Made by a program: the position numbers and the translations under genes
Assembly: GCA_947623455.1 (NCBI GenBank)
Contig: OX392545.1
Span: 26,115,001-26,179,000, forward strand
Length of the DNA stretch: 64,000 nt
Direction of reading: 5' to 3'
From: Mimachlamys varia
Lineage: Eukaryota; Mollusca; Bivalvia; Pectinida; Pectinidae
Part shown: positions 56,135-64,000 of the stretch, one piece after another
How the letters are laid out: every line of letters starts with the position of its first letter
Position numbering within the stretch: the stretch's first letter is position 1
The notes under the pieces: model-generated
Seen by the model: the letters and a program-made list of their open reading frames with translations, nothing else
Databases searched by the model: none
Told to the model about the DNA's origin: nothing

Positions 56135-56795
56135 AGCCCACCTGGTCCAAAGAACAGATGAGGTTATGCCATACCGCGGCGTCCGTCGTCAAGGGTCCAT
56201 TCGTCAACATTTTCTCAAAAGTTCTTGTCATGAACGACTGAGCGGATTTTTATTAAATTTTGTCGGAAGCATTCTTTTGGGACAGGGTTTCTGGCCTCAA
56301 GAGGGATATTGAGCATATTCTTTAAAATCCTTTTGTAAGAATGACCGAATTCTGTTTAGTGTAAAGCATCCTTGGTGGAAAATGAGTACATTTTGTATAA
56401 ACTGTGGGTCATAAGACTCAGGGGGCTGAAAGACGCGTCCCAATCGGGAAAGAAGAGAAAATTATATATCATGATTTTGTTTCAATTAAGTCTGAAACAT
56501 TCTTGGAATCAATTTAGTATTAATGGTTTGGGAGTTGAACCTGGACCGGACAGCACTATACTAGGGAAAATAGAGCATTTTTTAGCATCTTTATGAGAAA
56601 GGAAATCGAATTTGTGTAGATGATTGGCCTTGAGGTGCGGAGCATAGTAAAAAGTAGAAAAAAGAGCACGTTATTTTAAATCTTTCGTATAAAGGAATAC
56701 CAGGATTTTGTTCTAAATTAACAACTAGATGAAGATGTGAGCAGTTTTATGGAAACGAAACCAGGTGAGCAACTCATGCCCATCGGGCCTCTTGT
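56135..56795 (+). repeat. Dispersed repeat with CCCACCTGGTCC start and GGGCCTCTTGTC end
   Basis: The left TTAGCCCACCTGGTCCAAAG and CGGCGTCCGTCGTCAAGGGT, and the right CAACTCATGCCCATCGGGCC then TCTTGTC, resemble the end style of the large repeat at 21985-24290. It occupies part of the GTPase-like intron. Confidence 0.5.
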
Positions 56796-56869
56796 CTGGA
56801 ATGAGTACTAATAGCTAAATGATGAGTGTGCTCTTTATAGCTCTTGTGGTTTATAGGAAAATAATATAC

Positions 56870-57148
56870 TTGGACCTTTGAACTCTGACAGTAGTTTGGT
56901 GATCCTCTCCACATTCCCGCTTCCCGCTGCTCCCACTGAAAGCGTATTCCCGCCAGCATTCATCTGAAATGGAGGCTGCGAACGAATTGATGAAGGAGGA
57001 TTTTCCACATCAAGGGGTCCCAATGAAGGCGATGTTAAGGGGTGAGCAAATATCTTTCTTTCCCACCGTTTCCGTGGGTTTGGCTTTTAGGTTCGTTCGT
57101 TCCTTTAGAAGAGTGTCGTCCATCTCGGCGCGTAAGGGGGTAATATAT
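56870..57148 (-). pseudogene. GTPase-like exon carrying the P-loop with in-frame TGA
   Basis: Candidate acceptor TATTGCAG ends at 57149. The frame reads YITPLRAEMDDTLLKERTNL and so on to SPLNIAFIGTP, then TGA (57012-57010), then CGKSSFINSFAASISDECW and GEDHQTTVRVQRS. A GGA Gly codon differs from TGA by one base and would give a textbook GxxxxGKS. The donor GTATAT at 56869 leaves phase 2, matching the entry phase of the exon at 54743. An ATG at 57123 could also be a start. Confidence 0.65.
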
Positions 57149-57194
57149 CTGCAATATGGAAATACAATAAGACTTGACATTACAGTATAATTCA

Positions 57195-58340
57195 TTTAAC
57201 TGTGTTTCAATACATTTACTTCTTACAGATAAGATTTCTTATTCACAATACTTTTTTTATTCCTAATGATGGGCTAAAACCAAAGAATCAAAAACAAAAA
57301 AACAAACAAACAACGCAAACGTACTTTACTACGCGACCACCAGTGTAACACGTATATTGGCCTCCTCGTTCTCACGTTACATACAATGTACCTGCATATA
57401 GTTTGGTATGTTGATTTAGTTCATGAAACGGTTTTTGAAAAGACATTGCTATTTAAAGTTAATGCTTTTGTCAGTGTTTTGTATGCGTTCATTTGTAACG
57501 CATTATACAATGTACACGTGAATATTTACCTTAGACGTGTATATCATTGATTTCATGCGTGAATAGTCAAAATCAAAATGCCTCAAAAGCCACAACTTTG
57601 CACCTACAAATGTAAAGTCATGTATCTTCATATTCTGTTCATGATACGTTCATTCGTTCTTATTTGACAATTTCGTTTTGAATCTCGTTGTCCTCGTAGT
57701 CTACATAGACATAAATAGATTTTAATTGTCATTACTGCTTTGACAAGTCCATGTATCTCTCTATAACAGATGATTGTTATCATCGTAAAACAGCCGTTGA
57801 AAATGCCCAGGCTTAATCTACAGAGTGAATATAAATTATGTAAACATAATCGATTAAGCTAGTATATGTCATAATTACAAAGTAAACCTATATAGGTATG
57901 TATATCAACGACAATAGTCCCTGTGGTAGATACATAACGAAAGGGGGCTATAAGGGAATCAAACACATTAAGATACCTTGTAACTTTACACAACACATCA
58001 GTGATTGGAACAATTAAACATCTATGGTTACAATATTGTCTTGTGTATAAAATCATGCGTACCACTCACCTCTGCTCAGGAAACAAACCATGTAATGTAT
58101 TGAAAAACTGTATGTCCTGTTGACCGCGGAAGCGATTGTGTATTGTATCGAAACAGTTAAAATGGTTGTACCCGACTTTTTAGTTAACAAAATAAGGTCA
58201 CAAACAATAATGTGATATTTATTTCAGTCTTTAGTGAACCCGCCTGGTTTTATACCAACAGGAACACAGTTAAGCAAAATCGGAAGCTATAGTTCTACTT
58301 TCGTTTTTTCAATGACCTAAACTGGTATCTATTACTATAC
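57195..58340. other. Intergenic or upstream region of the GTPase-like gene
   Basis: AT-rich, with no exon I can support. Missing 5' exons of the GTPase-like gene could lie here or further right. An inverted SINE-core fragment follows at 58345-58425 (GGACGTCCTTAAATGACCTA, then AACAATAAAAACCAAACC). Confidence 0.4.
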
Positions 58341-58796
58341 ACTCTCACTTCGCATACATTCGGAGGACGTCCTTAAATGACCTAAGCTGTGGGTCGTAAA
58401 CAATAAAAACCAAACCAAAGATTACGGATAAGCGTGGTGTTTACCAGGAAGACAGATCTGGTGATTTGGGTTACATAATTGTGTAAGCAGCTACTCCGTC
58501 CCGTTACAGTAATAATTTAACCTGAGGTGCACGTTAGCAAAGTCACATGTGCTAGGTTTCCCCACACTGTTTCTCTTTTCTTACAGGTTTCACACCTTGT
58601 TTCATTTCTTACGCACTTCTCGATAAAGGAAACTATTTCGACGTTGGTTAATGGATGGTTTTGTATCCAACATTTGGGAGTCAATGTAAATTAGATGAAG
58701 TAATTAAAAACGAGCTGTCCGTCTTTTGAATTTTTCATCTTGTACAAGATAATAATATTGAACATTGATAATGCGGTTTGTTGTATGATTTATTCA

Positions 58797-59205
58797 AGCT
58801 AACGTAACACACACATATGCTGCACCTTTTAAAGGTGACGTAACACACACATATGCTGCACCTTTTAAAGATGACGTAACACACACATATGCTTCACCTT
58901 TTAAATTTAGTAATAAATACAGTTAGCCGAAAAATTAATTAAACTGCATCATACAGCTGTTTCGTCCTCCTATGACTCTTTAGTGATGTTAGGGGCCAAA
59001 AGGTGGAAATCAAACATTTCTAAACTAATGAAGAAGCGGAAGGGTAGTGTGCGTAAAAACCCTTTAAATTATGAATTTAGAAGTACAATTAAACTAGCTT
59101 AATATAATTTCAAACTCCTACTACGAGAATGTGTATATTATGTACCGTGCTACTACTCAAATGATATTACTGTGGCTATGGAGGCTCCAGCAATCCCCGG
59201 CCTCA
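58797..59205 (+). repeat. Family C repeat, fullest copy, with head triplicated
   Basis: The ~33-base head GTGACGTAACACACACATAT, then GCTGCACCTTTTAAA, is present three times in tandem. The body and tail follow: CTGTTTCGTCCTCCTATGAC, AACTAATGAAGAAGCGGAAG, CTACTACTCAAATGATATTA and TGGAGGCTCCAGCAATCCCC. Confidence 0.65.
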
Positions 59206-59700
59206 CCCATTGCGATATAACATATAACTACAGTTTGATAATTCATGCGAATGTATTAATTGCATGCTGAAATGTACGATAATGAGAAGTATGTCTCAAG
59301 GTCAAACAAGATAATTCAACGAATTACAGTCCCCCACCGGGTTGTTATCTCGAGATCCAATAGCAATGAGTGTGAATCTCGAGATGCAATAAGGTCATGT
59401 ATTTTCTTCAATGTATTGAAAGGTGAAGATGAAGTTTACAGAGACCCGCTTCTATACAGGAACCATCCCATTCTCACTAAATACATGTACAATGTAGGTA
59501 TACTCTATAAATGATCTCTATATAAAGGACACAAGTCTATGAAGGACACCTTTAGTTTTTCTATTGGGTATCCTTTATAGACAGGTTTTACTGTAATAGA
59601 CATGAAATTGTAATAATAATAACAAGATGTTGTTTGTTATGCTTACATTGAATTCAACAGTACTGTATATTGAATAAATGGTGATCTGAGAAGAACACTA

Positions 59701-61680
59701 AATGTAGGTCAGAGGTCAAAATATAGCAAAATAAAGGTCACAGTGACCCAGTTTTGGTACGTGACACACCGCCTTCCCACAGGGAACTATACTACCAAGT
59801 ATAAAGTTCTAATCCTTAATAGTGTAGGAGATAGAACCTGGACAATTTTTTCTTTCTTTAATGTAGGTCAGAGGTCAAAATATACACTGTAGGTCACAGT
59901 GACCCGGTTTTGGTACGCGACACACCGCCTTCCCACGGGGAACCATACTACCAAGTATTAAGTTCTAGTGCTTTATAGTGTAGGAGATAGAGCCCGGACA
60001 AACTTTTACTTTAATGTAGGTCAGAGGTCAAAATATAGCAAAATAAAGGTCACAGTGACCCAGTTTTGGTACGCGACACACCGCCTTCCCACAGGGAACT
60101 ATACTACCAAGTATAAAGTTCTAATCCTTAATAGTGTAGGAGATAGAACCTGGACAAATTTTTCTTTCTTTAATGAAGGTCAGAGGTCAAAATATAGGTC
60201 ACAGTGACCCGGTTTTGGTACGTGACACACCGCCTTCCCTTGGGAAACCATACTACTAAGTATTAAGTTCTAGTGCTTTATAGTGTAGGAGATAGAGCCC
60301 GGACAAGCTTTTTCTTTAATGTAGGTCAGAGGCCAAAATAAAGGTCACAGTGACCCGGTTTTTGTACGCGACACACCGCCTTCCCACAAGGAACCATACT
60401 ACCAAGTATTAAGTTCTAGTCCTTTATAGTGTAGGAGATAGAGCCCGGACAAACTTTTACTTTAATGTAGGTCAGAGGTCAAAATATAGCAAAATAAAGG
60501 TCACAGTGACCCAGTTTTGGTACGCGACACACCGCCTTCCCACGGGGAACCATACTACCAAGTATTAAGTTCTAGTGCTTTATAGTGTAGGAGATAGAGC
60601 CCGGACAAATTTTTCTTTAATGTAGGTCAGAGGTCAAAATATAGGTCACAGTGACCCAGTTTTTGTACGCGACACACCGCCTTCCCACAGGGAACCATAC
60701 TACCAAGTATTAAGTTCTAGTCCTTCATAGTGTAGGAGATAGAGCCCGGACAAACTTTTACTTTAATGTAGGTCAGAGGTCAAAATATAGCAAAATAAAG
60801 GTCACAGTGACCCGGTTTTGGTACGCGACACACCGCCTTCCCACAAGGAACCATACTACCAAGTATTAAGTTCTAGTCCTTTATAGTGTAGGAGATAGAG
60901 CCCGGACAAACTTTTACTTTAATGTAGGTCAGAGGTCAACAAATAGCAAAATAAAGGTCACATTGACCCGGTTTTTGTACGCGACACACTGCCTTCCCAC
61001 AGAGAACAATACTACTAAGTATTAAGTTCTAGTGCTTTATAGTGTAGGAGATAGAGCCCGGAAAAGCTTTTTCTTTAATGTAGGTCAGAGGTCAAAATAT
61101 AGGTCACAGTAACCCGGTTTTTGTACGCGACACACCGCCTTCCCACAGGGAACCATACTACCAAGTATTAAGTTCTAGTCCTTTATAGTGTAGGAGATAG
61201 AGCCCGGACAAACTTTTACTTTAATGTAGGTCAGAGGTCAAAATATAGCAAAATAAAGGTCACAGTGACCCGGTTTTGGTACGCGACACACCGCCTTCCC
61301 ACAAGGAACCATACTACCAAGTATTAAGTTCTAGTCCTTTATAGTGTAGGAGATAGAGCCCGGACAAACTTTTACTTTAATGTAGGTCAGAGGTCAACAA
61401 ATAGCAAAATAAAGGTCACATTGACCCGGTTTTTGTACGCGACACACTGTCTTCCCACAGAGAACAATACTACTAAGTATTAAGTTCTGGTGCTTTATAG
61501 TGTAGGAGATAGAGCCCGGACAAGCTTTTTCTTTAATGTAGGTCAGAGGTCAAAATATAGGTCACAGTGACCCGGTTTTTGTATGCGACACACCGCCTTC
61601 CCACAGGGAACTCACACACAGTATGAAGTTCCAGTGTCTTATAGTATGGGAGATAGAGCCCGGACAAATAGTGTGCGGAA
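59701..61680. repeat. 146/156-bp satellite array, 13 units
   Basis: Units start AATGTAGGTCAGAGGTCAAA near 59701, 59860, 60013, 60172, 60318, 60464, 60619, 60765, 60921, 61077, 61223, 61379 and 61535. Long units carry an extra GCAAAATAAA. Each has GGTCACAGTGACCC, TACGCGACACACCGCCTTCC, CCATACTACCAAGTATTAAG and GTGTAGGAGATAGAGCCCGG. Segment 60765-61222 repeats almost exactly at 61223-61680 (458 bases, three units). Confidence 0.88.
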
Positions 61681-61752
61681 GGACGGACGGACGGACGGAC
61701 GGACACAACGCAAACCTATAGTCCCCCCCGGATTCCGGTGGGGGACTAAAAA
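61678..61752 (+). repeat. Terminal block of the 59701 array: GGAC run and GGGGGACTAAAAA end
   Basis: GGAC is repeated about six times, then GTCCCCCCCGGATTCCGGTG closes as a short hairpin with GGGGGACTAAAAA. This looks like the 3' end of a larger dispersed repeat that contains the array. An inverted, truncated relative is near 39716. Confidence 0.6.
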
Positions 61753-61849
61753 CCAGCACAATACAATAGCAAAAGTCATCTCGCCGATTCGCTTACATCA
61801 TTTCGTTTTACAAAAAAATCACAAGACATTGCTTTGCCACCGTGAATGA

Positions 61850-64000
61850 TATACATATCATGGATTATCTCCCTTTGTCCTATATCTCTCCGCAAGGCGT
61901 CGTATATTTAATCGAGTTCCAAGAATAAGCACATACGAAACAAATTATTGCATATTTCATTAAAGGAATGCCGGAATCCCAGAGAAAAATCGATGGCGGT
62001 ACCTCGTAACTGTCCCAAGTAGGTGTCGAATCTGTGACTTAGTGGTTTAGGGCTACATATGTTGTGGTAGTAGAATGTCTAACAAATTAATGATGGTGCT
62101 TTAAACGGATTAGCAAGTCAGGTAAGTCGATTTGGTAAACCTAGTGTGTAGCATTTCTGTTTGTTTTACAATTACAAATCCTAGCGTGAATAGTTTTACA
62201 GCATTTCATTGACAAAAAATAAACCGATACGTGATTATTTTTTGTAATTACTTGAATAATCTATGTTGTAAATTAGATTTTGGATAAACATGTATTATTA
62301 AACCGTATTTTTTACTATGGGATAAAAACTAAACAAAACTATCAGTTCTTTTCAGAGCACAGGTCCTTTCCTCATGTAGATAATAACATAGATTAATCAG
62401 ATTAATAAAACAACTACCTTAATTTACTTCCCGCGGGCTAACCGTCGGTGCGGGTAATACGTTTTTTCTCTAATATTGCGAACTGATACATGTTAAATAT
62501 GTACATATGTATGTATTAAGAAATAAAGGTTGACAAACAAACAAACCTTGGGATAGAGGACAAAGAAAACCTCTGTTTCGACATAAGTCAATCGATTTAT
62601 TATCAATGAAGTCTACACGAACCTGTGTAAACACAAAACCAGGAAGAAAAAATATTGTCATATTTGTCGGCTTAATTTGTCGTTTCATCATAATGTTTTC
62701 GAAATAGGAAAATGTTGTTTTGAAATGAAATATTTACAAAATTTAATTTTTGTCTTCAAAACAATAATCTATGTCCAACACTTTTAGTTTTACATATTGC
62801 TTTTGTCTTTTTTGATTGTTTGGTAATATTGCTGTAAAGCTTATCAGACATGAAGCATTTGCACACTTGTTTACAAAGATATATGACAATTTTTAAACTC
62901 CTTGCAAAAACAAGGTCAGTATAAAATAAATGCCACGAGTATTGGTATAGATACAGGGGATCATTGTCTGGTTATAATACACCTATGGTACACGCCACTC
63001 ATAGAGGCAATTTTCAGCGTATCTTTAAGAAGAACAGCAATGATAATATCGATTACTTAGGGACTCATTATTGTTACAATTAAAGCTTTGTCAGCTTTAC
63101 TAAAATATTTTCATATCAAACATTCCTTTTGCTATATGCTTATTTTTTTCCTTTCCTTTTGTTCATAATATTAATAATGTAGTCGATTTGTTGCTATTTA
63201 AAAGGTCCTGGTATTTATTTGTTTTTATGTTATTTCTTCAAAAGGAATTTGCTTATGTAAACGGGATATATGTGCATTATGTTTACATTATATTCATTTT
63301 TGATTGGATGGCTATATACATGAGATTCAACGTTAAGTGTCAAGATAAAAAACCCATAGGGTTTTGCACGACTTGACAATATATGAGCTATATAAAGGTT
63401 TAAAGTTGTCCATGATAAATGTTAAATATATCTTTTTGTTTACAATCCTGTCAACAGCTATGCAAATTAGCTTAATAAACTTAAAATAAAACGCAAAAAG
63501 TTAAACATAATCTGTAATTAAATGTTTAAACTAGTGTACATTACATTTGCGTTACATTAAATTTCCGTACCATTGTTGAAATAACTATTAGTTTTAGTGG
63601 GTTTATTTTTATCTTTAAACGTCAGCTTAATGTGACCAGGCGAAAACCTTGCTAACTGACCTCGGCGTGGTAATTCCTGATATCAAGGTCTGGGTCTCAG
63701 ATTCAGCTAACACAAGGGGGCATTGAAACATAAGCCAATCCGTCTTTCAATTCGGATAGTACGTGAAACATAATGAAATCAATCCAAACCCTACAAGTCG
63801 AAAAAAATACACCTGTCCATCATTGCATGTATTGTAAAAGGCGAATGATGTGGAAACACCTGTATATTCCAATAAGATACTGGCTGATGCTATCTGTATA
63901 GTGCAATCTCACTGAAATACCCGACCAAAAGCATAGCAGTCCGTTCACGGTACAAGGACAATGTTTGTACGTTTGGTTTGTACGGCTTGGTTATACTATA
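61850..64000. other. AT-rich DNA without recognised features
   Basis: I find no exon with convincing composition or splice sites, no tandem array and no repeat shared with the rest of the window. Short open frames at 62470-62691 (minus) and 63188-63376 (plus) are hydrophobic, low-complexity and unsupported. Confidence 0.5.

Larger units (their letters stand above)
53768..57148 (-). pseudogene. P-loop GTPase-like gene (IFI44-like type), three exons, interrupted
   Basis: Exons in transcription order: 57148-56870, 54743 to about 54391, 53994-53768. Together they give LNIAFIGTP-stop-CGKSSFINS (G1/P-loop), IDMTGF (DxxG, G3), KIDRVVFVALSKEE, ARPADD, IPVFGVMTGIDLVDE (G4-like; the usual Lys is Gly) and DVPILKFMNV. 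Order and spacing match P-loop GTPases related to interferon-induced protein 44; I recall many such proteins in bivalves, where roles in immunity are suspected. The TGA at 57012-57010 replaces the residue before CGKSS, and the second junction is not clean. Intron 1 (about 2.1 kb) holds repeats. N- and C-terminal exons were not found. Confidence 0.65.

Noticed and set aside
56135..56795. Additional GTPase exon in the intron
   Set aside because: The frames here belong to a dispersed repeat with recognisable ends; exon 1 to exon 2 phases already match without it.
61583..61849. Plus-strand frame of 88 codons at the end of the 146/156-bp array
   Set aside because: It is translated satellite plus the GGAC run; no gene features.

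Overview
The window is eukaryotic: spliced genes with GT-AG introns, AT-rich non-coding DNA and very dense interspersed and tandem repeats. Several repeat families look like those I know from bivalve molluscs: a tRNA-headed SINE ending in an inverted 'ctcggcca' block, a long repeat beginning near 'ggtcatctgacccgaaggg', and many short foldback elements. A bivalve is therefore the most likely source. This is inference from recalled patterns, not a database match.

Only two protein-coding loci can be supported. (1) Positions 1-5069, plus strand, hold the 3' six exons of an SLC16/monocarboxylate-transporter-like gene. It is cut by the left window edge, about 713 residues are visible, and it has an unusually long loop between TM6 and TM7. 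(2) Positions about 57148 to 53768, minus strand, hold three exons of a P-loop GTPase-like gene of the type I associate with IFI44-like proteins expanded in molluscs. The P-loop itself is interrupted by an in-frame TGA, and the exon 2/3 junction cannot be joined cleanly with the best splice sites, so it is probably a decaying copy.

The rest is repeat landscape. Tandem arrays: a 42-bp array (18461-20560), a 30-bp array (34190-34862), a 41-bp array with 902-bp higher-order structure (44050-48030), an approximately 145/305-bp array inside a larger element (21985-24290), and a 146/156-bp array (59701-61752). The last carries a perfect GGTCAnnnTGACC palindrome in 12 of 13 units. Dispersed elements: nine copies of a ~90-bp foldback MITE, three copies of a ~360-430-bp element with TTAA target duplications (one nested inside a foldback MITE), seven copies of an unnamed ~170-bp element, a SINE family, and several long palindromic elements in pairs or triples.

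Layout: 1-5069 transporter gene; 5070-12000 its 3' side, with possible long UTR, AGGTCA half-sites and MITEs; 12000-31000 repeats with the 42-bp array and the large complex repeat; 31000-44000 foldback elements, SINE copies and the 30-bp array; 44000-48050 the 41-bp array; 48400-52750 palindromic elements; 53700-57150 the GTPase-like relic; 58800-61750 a repeat copy and the palindrome-rich array; 61800-64000 AT-rich DNA in which I recognise nothing. The two genes show no functional link.
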